Shown here piece after piece: positions 6,522 through 13,560 of a stretch of 15,144 nucleotides of DNA. Under the pieces are notes generated by a model. It was not told the origin of the DNA. It made no database searches and saw only the letters and a list, made by a program, of their open reading frames with translations. The position numbers and the translations under genes are program-made. The DNA comes from an uncultured Bacteroidota bacterium. Lineage in GTDB: Bacteria > Bacteroidota > Bacteroidia > Flavobacteriales > Schleiferiaceae. The stretch spans positions 1-15,144 of the forward strand of contig CAJXMS010000021.1 in NCBI GenBank assembly GCA_913056475.1, in the 5' to 3' direction. Each line of letters opens with the position of its first letter. Within the stretch, counting starts at the first letter, position 1.

Positions 6522-6729
6522 GGTGGCAACAAGCGGCCTGCCGGCCAAAAGAAAAAAGGGCCAACCCCTTAATTTAGCGCCTTAAAAATGGCCTGCCCGA
6601 ACCAGTTTGATCCGCCGTCATACCGGGCCTTTCCATGCTTAACGTGGAGGTAACATCTGATTTGAACATTTGCGCCCGGCGCTCATCAAAAGGAAAACCT
6701 GCAGCCAACCAACTTTTACGCCCTGCCCC

Positions 6730-8268
6730 ATGGACAGCTATCTTTTTCTCGTTATCGCCCTCCTGGTAATCGCCGTAGGAGACTTAGTGGTGGGCGTAAG
6801 TAATGATGCCGTAAATTTTCTCAACTCGGCCATTGGCTCGCGGGTGGCCTCCCGGCGTACCATTCTTATCATCGCCGCCCTCGGTATTTTTGTGGGGGCC
6901 GTTTTCTCCAGCGGCATGATGGAGGTAGCCCGTAAAGGCATTTTTACCCCTTCCTACTTTTCGTTTGCCGAAGTAATGGCCATTTTTTCGGCGGTCATGA
7001 TCACAGATATTCTGCTGCTGGACACCTTTAATTCGCTGGGGATGCCCACCAGTACCACGGTATCGATCGTTTTTGAGCTTTTGGGCGCCACCGTGATGGT
7101 GGGAGCCCTTATGTATAGTGAGGCCACCCAGCCCGCCTATGCTTTTACGGACCTGATCAACCTCAACAAGGCTTCTCTGATCATTGCCGGCATTTTTCTT
7201 TCGGTGGGTATCGCCTTCACGGTGGGGGCGCTGGCCCAATGGCTGGCCCGGCTTTGGTTCACCTTTGACCTTAAGCGCAGCCAGGGTCGGTTTGGCCCCC
7301 TCTTTGCCGGTCTCTCCCTGGCCATTATTTTCTTTTTTATTGCCGTAAAGGGCCTTAAAGGAGCTAACCTGGGGCCAAGCGTGGATGCCTTTCTAAGTGA
7401 GCACATGCTACTGCTTACGGGGCTTATCTTTTTGGTGGGTACTTTCCTCCTGTGGGTGTTGCAAAAAAAACGGAACGTAAACCCCCTCCGCATGGTGGTT
7501 TTTGCGGGCACTTTTTCGCTTGCGCTGGCCTTTGCGGGCAATGACCTGGTCAATTTTATCGGCGTGCCCCTGGCCGGACTCCAGTCCTATCAACTCTGGG
7601 AGGCCAGCGGTATGGCAGCAGATGCCTACAGCATGGAAAAGCTAGCGGCGGCGGTCCAAACCCCCAAATACCTGCTCTTTATTGCCGGGGGCATCATGGT
7701 AGTTACCCTTTGGTTTTCCGCCAAGGCTCGTAAAGTGACGGACACGGAGGTGAAGCTGGGCGCTCAAGGAGCCGTATCGGAGCGCTTTAAGCCCAATGCG
7801 CTTTCCCGGGGCATTGTGCAAGCAGCCAATGGGTTCAATAACTTCTTTACCACGGTAGTACCCAATCCCACGCTGGATAAACTAAATGCCCGGCTCCGAA
7901 CCCCTAATCTGACCGAGCAAGACCGTCCTGCCTTTGACCTCGTAAGGGCCTCCGTGAATTTGGTCATTGCCAGCATCCTCATCGCCTTTGCGTCTTCGCT
8001 TAAACTCCCCCTCTCCACCACCTATGTTTCCTTTATGGTAGCCATGGGCACCTCCCTCTCTGACCGGGCCTGGGGCGCCGAAAGCGCGCCTTACCGGGTA
8101 GCCGGCGTGCTCAATGTGATCGGGGGGTGGTTTCTCACCGCCCTGGGGGCTTTCACCGCCTGTGCTTTGGTAGCCCTGCTCATCTATTACGGGGGCAACT
8201 ACGTAGCACTGGGGCTTTTTGCCGTAGCGCTGGGCTTTCTCATTTACAGCAACCGCCGTCAGCGCTAA
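6730..8268 (+). CDS. PiT-family inorganic phosphate transporter
   Basis: Integral inner-membrane low-affinity phosphate (metal-phosphate) symporter driven by H+ or Na+. From the ATG at 6730 the protein is 512 residues, largely hydrophobic helices. The two inverted family repeats are visible: VSNDAVNF (23-30) and AGNDLVNF (269-276), each matching the GxxNDxxN signature, and the paired GMPTSTT (104-110) and KLPLSTT (425-431). A hydrophilic loop of about 75 residues (331-405) lies between the two halves of the second repeat, as in many PiT proteins. A TTG start at 6670 would add a Pro/Cys-rich 20-residue extension that lacks family character, so ATG 6730 is preferred. No PhoU-like partner is in the window. 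The acylase gene follows 71 bases later on the same strand. Confidence 0.95.
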   Translation: MDSYLFLVIALLVIAVGDLVVGVSNDAVNFLNSAIGSRVASRRTILIIAALGIFVGAVFSSGMMEVARKGIFTPSYFSFAEVMAIFSAVMITDILLLDTFNSLGMPTSTTVSIVFELLGATVMVGALMYSEATQPAYAFTDLINLNKASLIIAGIFLSVGIAFTVGALAQWLARLWFTFDLKRSQGRFGPLFAGLSLAIIFFFIAVKGLKGANLGPSVDAFLSEHMLLLTGLIFLVGTFLLWVLQKKRNVNPLRMVVFAGTFSLALAFAGNDLVNFIGVPLAGLQSYQLWEASGMAADAYSMEKLAAAVQTPKYLLFIAGGIMVVTLWFSAKARKVTDTEVKLGAQGAVSERFKPNALSRGIVQAANGFNNFFTTVVPNPTLDKLNARLRTPNLTEQDRPAFDLVRASVNLVIASILIAFASSLKLPLSTTYVSFMVAMGTSLSDRAWGAESAPYRVAGVLNVIGGWFLTALGAFTACALVALLIYYGGNYVALGLFAVALGFLIYSNRRQR

Positions 8269-8318
8269 GGCTTTCTACCTCCGCTTGAAAGTCATAAGCT
8301 TAGGATCGCTAAATTGCA

Positions 8319-8336
8319 GCAGTCTAAAAGGACTGC
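8319..8336 (+). promoter_or_regulatory. Hairpin at the acylase translation start
   Basis: GCAGTC (8319-8324), loop TAAAAG, GACTGC (8331-8336): a perfect 6-bp stem ending three bases before the ATG at 8340. A purine run AAAAGGA (8326-8332), the only Shine-Dalgarno-like sequence here, lies in the loop and the right arm. It could modulate initiation. There is no T-run, so it is not a terminator for PiT. Confidence 0.4.
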
Positions 8337-8339
8337 ACT

Positions 8340-10727
8340 ATGAGAATCTTAAGGGGTCTGGCCTGGGGGCTGGGTATTTTAATCGTCCTTTTGGCCCTGG
8401 GGGCCACCTGGGCTTATTATCACTATAAACCTCAGTACGAAGGTACCCGGGACCTGGCTGCCCTGCAGGAAGAGGTAGAAGTGCTTTACGATGAAGTAGG
8501 CATTCCCCACATCTACGCTCCCAGCCAGGAAGCAGCCTTCACCGCCCTGGGCTATGTGCACGCTCAAGACCGCCTCTTTCAAATGGAAATGATGCGCCGG
8601 GTAGGCGCGGGCCGGCTGGCAGAGGTCCTGGGGCCCGAACTCCTGCCGGTAGACCGCTTTTTCCGCACACTGGGGCTTCCAGCCCACAGCCGGGCATCCG
8701 CACAGCGCTTTATGCAAAGCGCGGACAGCAGCTACCAGCGCCTGGCCCTGGCGTATCTGGAAGGCATCAATGCATTTGTAGAAATGGGCCCCAAACCCCT
8801 GGAATTTGTGATGGCAGGCATTCCCCGCCAGCGCTTCACCCCGGAAGACCTCTATTACATCGTAGCCTACATGAGCTACTCTTTTGACCAGTCGCTCAAA
8901 ACGGACCCCGTAGTGGAACAGCTCCATGCCAAGCTGGATAGCTCCTATTGGGAGGATTTACATTTGGGCTACGCCCAAAACCACACCACTATAAACAGCC
9001 CTACCGCTCCGGATAGCCTGGCCTACCTACCCAAAGTGCTCCACCAGCATACCGCAGCCGTAATGGATGCGCTGCCCCTGCCGGTATACCGCGCCAGCAA
9101 TGCCTGGGTGCTGGGCCCCGAAAAAACCAAAAGCGGAGAAGTGCTCTTTGCCAACGATACCCACATAGGCTACAGCCAACCGAGCGTGTGGTACGAAGCC
9201 CACCTGGAGGCCCCCGGATTGAAACTCTACGGTAATTTCTTGGCAGGCTTTCCCTATCCGCTTATAGGCCATACCGACCATCACGCCTGGGGGCTTACCA
9301 TGTTTTTAAACGACGACCTGGACCTATACCGGGAAACCATTCAGGGCGATTCGGTGCGCTACCGGGGCCGCTGGGAAACGCTGATAAAAAAGAAGGAATT
9401 AATTGCCGTCAAAAACGCCCCCACGGATACCTTAGTGGTGCGTCGTAGCCCGCATGGCCCCATCCTCAACGGAGTGCTGGATAAACTACCCCAGAACGCT
9501 CCGCCGGTAGCGGCCTCCTGGACGCTCCTGGACTTCCCCATGGAAGCAGTGCAGGTCGCTTACCAAATGTGGGCGGCTCAGGATATGGAGCAGTTTTACC
9601 GTCAAGTAAACCGCCTGGCTGCCCCGGGACTCAACGTGATGTACGGCGATACGGCAGGTAATATAGGATGGTGGGCCGTAGCCAAGCTGCGCAAAAGACC
9701 CCCGCACGTAAACCCGCGACGCCTCCTGGATGGCGCCTCGGGACGGGACGAAATACAAGGCTACTTCCCAGCCGATAGCAATCCCCATGCCTTAAACCCA
9801 CCCCAAGGCTACGTGTATAGTGCCAACAACCCTTCCCGTCTGATAAATGGCGAGGTGTACCCGGGCTACTACTACCGCGGCTTGCGGGCTCAGGCCATCA
9901 CGGCAGCGCTGGATACGGCACAAGACTGGGAACTAGAGGATTCACAGGCCCTGGCCCTTACGGACCGTTCGCCCCAATATCCTCAAAATTTAAAAATGGT
10001 GCTGGACGGAATAAAAGCCCGCGCTCCCTGGGAGGCCGCGGTGCTAAAAAAAGCCCGTAGTTGGGAGGGCGAGCACACCGTCGATAGTCAGGTGCCGGTG
10101 CTTTACTATCCGCTGCTGTATCAACTCCTGCAGCAGGGGATGCAGGATGAGCTGGGCGATACCCTTTTTTCCCAGCTTATGGCTACCATGATACCCCGCC
10201 GCTCCGTGCCCGCCCTCCTGCATAAGGAAAACAGCCCATGGTGGGACCGGCAAAACACCGCTGCGCGGGAAACGCTGGGCGAAATAGCTCAGGATGCCTG
10301 GGACACGACCCTCCCCCTGCTCGCGGAGCGTTGGGGAAGAGATGTAGAGGCATGGCGCTGGGGTAAGGTGCACGGAGCCGTCCACAAGCATAATTTCAGT
10401 GAAAACTTACCCGCCCCCCTAGCCAGCTGGCTCAACGTAGGCCCCTTACCCATCGACGGTGGGGAAGAAGTGATCAATAAACAAGCCTTTGCCCTGTCCG
10501 ATGGGCGCTACCTTAATGCCGTATCGGGCCCGGCCATGCGTATCGGGATTGATTTTGGAGCGGTAGAAGAGGCGGAAAGCATCAACCCTACCGGGCAATC
10601 CGGTAATCCCTTAAGCCCGCACTACAAAGACCAGGCCCGGGCCTTTGCCGCCGGCCAGCACCGGCCCATGGATATGCGTAAGGACCGCCTTTTGGCCCAG
10701 CGTTATAAGCGCTTGCTACTGAAATAA
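8340..10727 (+). CDS. Penicillin acylase-family Ntn-hydrolase, membrane-anchored
   Basis: 795-residue precursor of the penicillin amidase family, which cleaves amide bonds (beta-lactam side chains, acyl-homoserine lactones or other acyl-amides). N-terminal membrane anchor at about 7-27 predicts export to the periplasm. The alpha-chain region has DEVGIPHIYA (51-60), GYVHAQDRLFQMEMMRR (71-87) and GAGRLAEVLG. The nucleophile is Ser253 in RASNAWVLG, where autocatalytic cleavage should release it as the beta-chain N-terminus. Conserved beta-chain segments follow: ANDTHIG (271-277), FPYPLIGHTDHHAWGLT and LNDDLDLY. The length is family-typical and the gene looks intact. Substrate cannot be told from sequence. 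It lies 71 bases after PiT with no clear terminator, so read-through is possible, but a functional link is not evident. A start-site hairpin precedes it. Confidence 0.94.
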   Translation: MRILRGLAWGLGILIVLLALGATWAYYHYKPQYEGTRDLAALQEEVEVLYDEVGIPHIYAPSQEAAFTALGYVHAQDRLFQMEMMRRVGAGRLAEVLGPELLPVDRFFRTLGLPAHSRASAQRFMQSADSSYQRLALAYLEGINAFVEMGPKPLEFVMAGIPRQRFTPEDLYYIVAYMSYSFDQSLKTDPVVEQLHAKLDSSYWEDLHLGYAQNHTTINSPTAPDSLAYLPKVLHQHTAAVMDALPLPVYRASNAWVLGPEKTKSGEVLFANDTHIGYSQPSVWYEAHLEAPGLKLYGNFLAGFPYPLIGHTDHHAWGLTMFLNDDLDLYRETIQGDSVRYRGRWETLIKKKELIAVKNAPTDTLVVRRSPHGPILNGVLDKLPQNAPPVAASWTLLDFPMEAVQVAYQMWAAQDMEQFYRQVNRLAAPGLNVMYGDTAGNIGWWAVAKLRKRPPHVNPRRLLDGASGRDEIQGYFPADSNPHALNPPQGYVYSANNPSRLINGEVYPGYYYRGLRAQAITAALDTAQDWELEDSQALALTDRSPQYPQNLKMVLDGIKARAPWEAAVLKKARSWEGEHTVDSQVPVLYYPLLYQLLQQGMQDELGDTLFSQLMATMIPRRSVPALLHKENSPWWDRQNTAARETLGEIAQDAWDTTLPLLAERWGRDVEAWRWGKVHGAVHKHNFSENLPAPLASWLNVGPLPIDGGEEVINKQAFALSDGRYLNAVSGPAMRIGIDFGAVEEAESINPTGQSGNPLSPHYKDQARAFAAGQHRPMDMRKDRLLAQRYKRLLLK

Positions 10728-10918
10728 ATCAAGCCAAATTCCCCCTTTTCTAAATGGCCAGAAAGCGGCATCAAGAAACTTATCCGGTGGGAGTTTAAAG
10801 CGAAGGCCCGCTCTTTTAAAGCCTTGTCTTTCTCCAGCAACTCGCCGGTAAGGGATGCCACGCTCCCCGCTTCCTTCTCCATGCTGGGCACGCCTTTTCC
10901 CTGCCCCAGGGCGATCAA
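10703..10918 (-). CDS. Doubtful small ORF behind the four-helix membrane protein
   Basis: 71 codons from a TTG at 10918 (59 from the ATG at 10882). Codon use is plausible and the predicted protein is soluble, helical and rich in Glu and Lys, with no family I recognise. The TTG overlaps the TGA stop of the upstream gene as TTGA, an arrangement seen in coupled genes. Against it: the end runs 25 bases into the convergent acylase gene, there is no supporting motif, and it fills only a 187-bp gap. It could be a real small protein, a decayed gene, or chance. Confidence 0.25.
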   Translation of the reverse strand: MIALGQGKGVPSMEKEAGSVASLTGELLEKDKALKERAFALNSHRISFLMPLSGHLEKGEFGLIYFSSKRL

Positions 10919-11277
10919 GCTGAATACTCGCTCTTGTACATCAAAAAGCTGTAAAGCCCTAGAAGCAATTCCAGGGTAGAGTAGAGCATTAAACCAGGAT
11001 TAGCGTAATCTACCAGTAAGAGCACCACAAAAAAGATTGGCTGAAAAAGCCGAAAGTTAAGGACCCATCGGTAAAGCGGCGTAATCTCGTAAAAGGAAGA
11101 TTTATAACAAAACATGCCTTCCATGAGCATAAAGAAGCCCAGGGTGCGCAGCCAATAATCGGCCACCAGGTCTTTCCAAAAAAAGAGCATAACCTGCTGC
11201 GGTAAGAATATGAGAATTGCCCCGAATATCAGAAGTACCCAACCGGAAAAATAGATGCTACGCGCCGTCTTACTCAT
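10915..11277 (-). CDS. Uncharacterised four-helix membrane protein
   Basis: 120 residues from the ATG at 11277; a TTG five codons upstream is the alternative start. Four hydrophobic segments are visible at about 10-31, 42-60, 75-91 and 94-114, with short loops and a charged C-terminal tail (YKSEYSA). Aromatic residues are abundant (Phe, Tyr, Trp). One cysteine (57) falls in the second helix. I do not recognise the family; the layout recalls small DUF-type integral membrane proteins but no specific name can be supported. It lies between the pckA terminator region and the acylase, transcribed in the same direction as pckA, with no exact -7 element upstream. The function is unknown. Confidence 0.75.
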   Translation of the reverse strand: MSKTARSIYFSGWVLLIFGAILIFLPQQVMLFFWKDLVADYWLRTLGFFMLMEGMFCYKSSFYEITPLYRWVLNFRLFQPIFFVVLLLVDYANPGLMLYSTLELLLGLYSFLMYKSEYSA

Positions 11278-11350
11278 AGAAGTGCTGCTCAATTAGAGCG
11301 GGCAAGGTAGCAAAGTCTTCTTACGGAATATCATGCCCTAAAACGAAATC

Positions 11351-11374
11351 ACCGCCCTGGCTGGCCAGAGCGGT
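11351..11374 (-). terminator. Second hairpin downstream of pckA
   Basis: ACCGC-C-CTGG, loop CTGG, CCAG-A-GCGGT: nine paired bases with one C-A mismatch. On the minus strand it is followed by a moderately T-rich stretch (GATTTCGTTTTAG). It may back up the terminator at 11398-11424. The T-run is interrupted, so this is a weak call. Confidence 0.3.
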
Positions 11375-11397
11375 GATAAATAAGCTAAAGATTTTCT

Positions 11398-11424
11398 AAA
11401 AAAACCAGGCTTTAAGGCTAGCCT
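11398..11424 (-). terminator. Probable pckA terminator
   Basis: On the minus strand AGGCT (11424-11420) pairs with AGCCT (11411-11407) and, after two G, seven T follow (11404-11398). The hairpin begins within the last codons of pckA. The stem is short, but the T-run is good. Confidence 0.5.
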
Positions 11425-13031
11425 ACGCTGGTGGAAACCCGCGGCGCCCCTGCCATAATTTCCTCATTGGCGAATTCTTCATAGGTCTTAAAGTTCTCAA
11501 TGAACTTTTGGGCCAGCTTACGAGCCGTCTCGTCATAGGCATCCTTATCCGCCCAGGTATTGCGGGGAAAAAGGATTTCGCTGGGCACCTCAGGGCAGGT
11601 CGTAGGCATACGCAGTCCGAAAACCTCATGCTTGCGGAATTCTACCTCTTCCAGTTTACCCTCTAAGGCCGCTGTGATCATGGCCCGTGTATACTTGAGC
11701 TTCATGCGGCTTCCAGTGCCGTAGGCACCTCCACTCCAGCCGGTATTAACCAGCCAAACATTTACCCCGGCTTCTTTCATTTTCCGCGAAAGCATCTCCG
11801 CATAGTAAGTGGGGTGCAAAGGCATAAAGGGCTCTCCAAAGCAGGCTGAAAAAGCCACCTGGGGATCCGTGATACCCGCTTCTGTTCCGGCTACTTTGGC
11901 CGTATAGCCACTGATGAAGTGGAAAGCCGCCTGCCCGGGCGTCAGTTTAGAAATGGGCGGCAGCACCCCATAGGCATCGCAAGTGAGGAAAAAGACATTT
12001 TTGGGATTACCGCCCCGGGAGGGTACCGCTATATTGTCTATGTGATAAATAGGATAGCTCACCCGGGTATTCTCGGTAATAGAACTATCTTCATAATCTA
12101 CCGCGCCATTCTCATCTATGGCCACATTTTCCAAAAGCGCGCCCTGCTTGATAGCCCGGTAAATATCCGGCTCTTTGTCTTCGCTAAGGTCGATCACTTT
12201 AGCGTAGCAACCTCCTTCGAAGTTAAAGATCACATCATCATCGGTCCAGCCATGCTCATCATCGCCGATGAGCTTGCGATGCGGATCCGCACTAAGGGTA
12301 GTTTTTCCGGTACCGGACAGGCCAAAGAAAAGCGCCGTATCGCCATCCTTGCCCAAATTGGCCGAGCAATGCATACTAAGAACATTATGCTGATGGGGCA
12401 GGATAAAATTCAGGGCGGAAAAAATACCTTTTTTAATCTCACCCGTATAGCCGGTCCCGCCAATGATGGCCATCTGCTCACTAAAATTGAGAATGGCAAA
12501 ATTGTGCTGGCGGGTGTGGTCTTCGGCCGGATTGGCATGAAAACCGGGTGCATTCAGCACCACCCAGTCCGGTTCAAAATCGCTAAGCTCTTCTTCACTA
12601 GGGCGGAGAAACATATTGTGGGCAAAGAGATTGCTCCAGGGAAGCTCCGTCACCACCCTTATTTTAAGTTGATAACGCTCGTCCGCACAGGCGTACACGT
12701 CCCGTACGTAAAGTTCCCGCCCACTCATGTAGCCGGTCAACTTTTCGCGGAGACTTTGAAAGTGCTCGGGCGCAAAAGGCTTATTAATGTCGCCCCAAAA
12801 AACGTGGTCCCGGGTAAGATCATCTTTCACAATGAAGCGGTCCTGGGGCGAACGCCCGGTAAATTCGCCTGTATTAATAGAGATAGCACCCGTATCGGTA
12901 CGGCGGGCCAGACCTTTTTCTATCGATATTTCTTCCAGCGCTTCCGGAGCCAGATTCCAGCGGGGCTGCGCATCGCTGATGCCATAAGGTTCCAGAGAAT
13001 CTTTTTCGGGCTTAATTTCGGTGAAATGCAT
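11418..13031 (-). CDS. pckA: Phosphoenolpyruvate carboxykinase (ATP)
   Basis: Gluconeogenic enzyme: oxaloacetate + ATP to PEP + CO2 + ADP, cytosolic. 537 residues from the ATG at 13031, the usual length of the ATP-dependent family; a TTG 12 codons upstream (13067) falls inside the promoter-like element and is rejected. Motifs: GRSPQDRF (59-66) with the substrate-binding arginine, TGEIKKGIFS (196-205) with the metal-site lysine, SMHCSANLG (219-227), the P-loop GLSGTGKTT (237-245), the metal-binding LIGDDEHGW (254-262), NTRVSYPIYHIDNI (321-334) and GTEAGI (382-387). All look intact. Neighbours give no pathway link. It is preceded by a promoter-like element and inverted repeats, and followed by hairpins, so it is probably monocistronic and perhaps carbon-regulated (inference). 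Confidence 0.97.
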   Translation of the reverse strand: MHFTEIKPEKDSLEPYGISDAQPRWNLAPEALEEISIEKGLARRTDTGAISINTGEFTGRSPQDRFIVKDDLTRDHVFWGDINKPFAPEHFQSLREKLTGYMSGRELYVRDVYACADERYQLKIRVVTELPWSNLFAHNMFLRPSEEELSDFEPDWVVLNAPGFHANPAEDHTRQHNFAILNFSEQMAIIGGTGYTGEIKKGIFSALNFILPHQHNVLSMHCSANLGKDGDTALFFGLSGTGKTTLSADPHRKLIGDDEHGWTDDDVIFNFEGGCYAKVIDLSEDKEPDIYRAIKQGALLENVAIDENGAVDYEDSSITENTRVSYPIYHIDNIAVPSRGGNPKNVFFLTCDAYGVLPPISKLTPGQAAFHFISGYTAKVAGTEAGITDPQVAFSACFGEPFMPLHPTYYAEMLSRKMKEAGVNVWLVNTGWSGGAYGTGSRMKLKYTRAMITAALEGKLEEVEFRKHEVFGLRMPTTCPEVPSEILFPRNTWADKDAYDETARKLAQKFIENFKTYEEFANEEIMAGAPRVSTSVG

Positions 13032-13064
13032 AAAACGGTTCGTTTCTTTCGGGTTTGAGGGCCA

Positions 13065-13072
13065 CAAAAATA
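13065..13072 (-). promoter_or_regulatory. Bacteroidota -7 element (TATTTTTG) for pckA
   Basis: Exact TAnnTTTG match on the minus strand, 33 bases before the pckA ATG. No clear -33 TTTG. Its first base is also the last base of the inverted repeat at 13072-13086, so a protein bound there would cover the promoter. Confidence 0.5.
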
Positions 13073-13086
13073 GGGCATAATGCCCT
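13066..13086 (-). repeat. Inverted repeat abutting the pckA promoter (operator or terminator)
   Basis: AGGGCAT-A-ATGCCCT (13072-13086), perfect 7-bp arms around one base. On the minus strand it is followed by ATTTTT, so as RNA (six-pair stem, three-base loop) it could end the DUF423 transcript. As DNA it sits between the -33 and -7 positions of the pckA promoter, where a repressor or activator could bind. Confidence 0.45.
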
Positions 13087-13092
13087 TTGCCC

Positions 13093-13115
13093 TGGCCTTA
13101 AAAAGGCCATTTTTT
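13093..13115 (+). terminator. Plus-strand terminator-like hairpin without an upstream gene
   Basis: TGGCCTT (13093-13099), loop AAA, AAGGCCA (13103-13109), then six T (13110-13115). It is a textbook intrinsic terminator on the + strand, but both flanking genes are on the minus strand. On the minus strand the stem has no T-run behind it. Confidence 0.5.
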
Positions 13116-13146
13116 AGTTATTTACCTTCGTGTAAAAAGTACACTT

Positions 13147-13560
13147 TCAGGGGTTTTTGGCTTGAGCTGCGCGCATTTGTTGAAGGGCCTTAACGGCCAA
13201 AAGTACCCAGCCCGCTATCAATAAAAGCCCCCCGAGGGGTGTAACGGGCCCCAACCAGGACCAGGCAGCGCCCCAAAGCTGGTCCAGCACCAGCAAAAAA
13301 ATACTTCCACTGAAGAGCAGGCTCCCTACCAGCCAAAGGCGCGCTGTCCAAAGCGCGGAAAAGCCTTGCCGCCCCAGCGTCGCCAAACCGAGTAAGCCCA
13401 GCGCGTGCCAGGCCAAATAACGAACGGCCGTGCGGTAGGTGGTGAGCTCCGCGGGGCTCAGATGGGCTTCCAGGGCATGGGCCCCCAGGGCACCCGCCAT
13501 AACCGCTACGGCGCCCAGCAGCGCCGCCGCAAAGATTATGAAGGAGGTATTATTCTTCAT
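13147..13560 (-). CDS. DUF423 family membrane protein
   Basis: 137 residues of the DUF423 (YgdD-like) family: small inner-membrane proteins with four predicted helices and no established function. Helices are at about 8-28, 46-62, 72-92 and 103-124. Family landmarks are visible: GALGAHAL (23-30), the YRTAVRYLAWHALGLL segment (42-57), GSLLFSGSIFLL (78-89) and the TPLGGLLLIAGW block (106-117). The start ATG (13560) lies inside the end of the upstream DUF4476 gene, overlapping it by 11 bases, so translation is probably coupled. The T-containing hairpin at 13066-13086 may end the transcript. Confidence 0.92.
   Translation of the reverse strand: MKNNTSFIIFAAALLGAVAVMAGALGAHALEAHLSPAELTTYRTAVRYLAWHALGLLGLATLGRQGFSALWTARLWLVGSLLFSGSIFLLVLDQLWGAAWSWLGPVTPLGGLLLIAGWVLLAVKALQQMRAAQAKNP

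Larger units (their letters stand above)
6411..6729. other. 319-bp divergent intergenic region (DUF1573 / PiT)
   Basis: No convincing ORF. It holds, from left to right: a palindromic pair of -7 elements (6441-6459), a minus-strand terminator-like hairpin (6500-6521), a GC-rich hairpin GGCC-TGCC-GGCC (6535-6546) followed by an A/G-rich tract, and a near-match -7 element AACATTTG (6665-6672, +) 57 bases before the PiT ATG. If the + element at 6452 is the PiT promoter, its leader would be about 265 bases. Confidence 0.6.

Noticed and set aside
6340..6564. 74-codon minus-strand frame overlapping the DUF1573 start
   Set aside because: It runs through the DUF1573 signal peptide region, its promoter element and the orphan terminator; no motif supports it.
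6670..6729. TTG start extending the PiT transporter by 20 residues
   Set aside because: The extension is Cys/Pro/Lys-rich and unlike the family N-terminus; an ATG at 6730 directly precedes the first helix.
6784..7553. Two overlapping minus-strand open frames opposite the PiT gene
   Set aside because: Products are rich in Arg, Lys and His as expected for the reverse of membrane-protein codons; the PiT reading is certain.
11919..13058. 379-codon open frame on the plus strand, opposite pckA
   Set aside because: It is a mirror of the highly conserved pckA coding sequence; the translated product has no family features and pckA motifs are intact throughout.
13032..13067. TTG start extending PckA by 12 residues
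   Set aside because: The TTG lies inside the TATTTTTG promoter-like element; the ATG at 13031 gives the usual family length.
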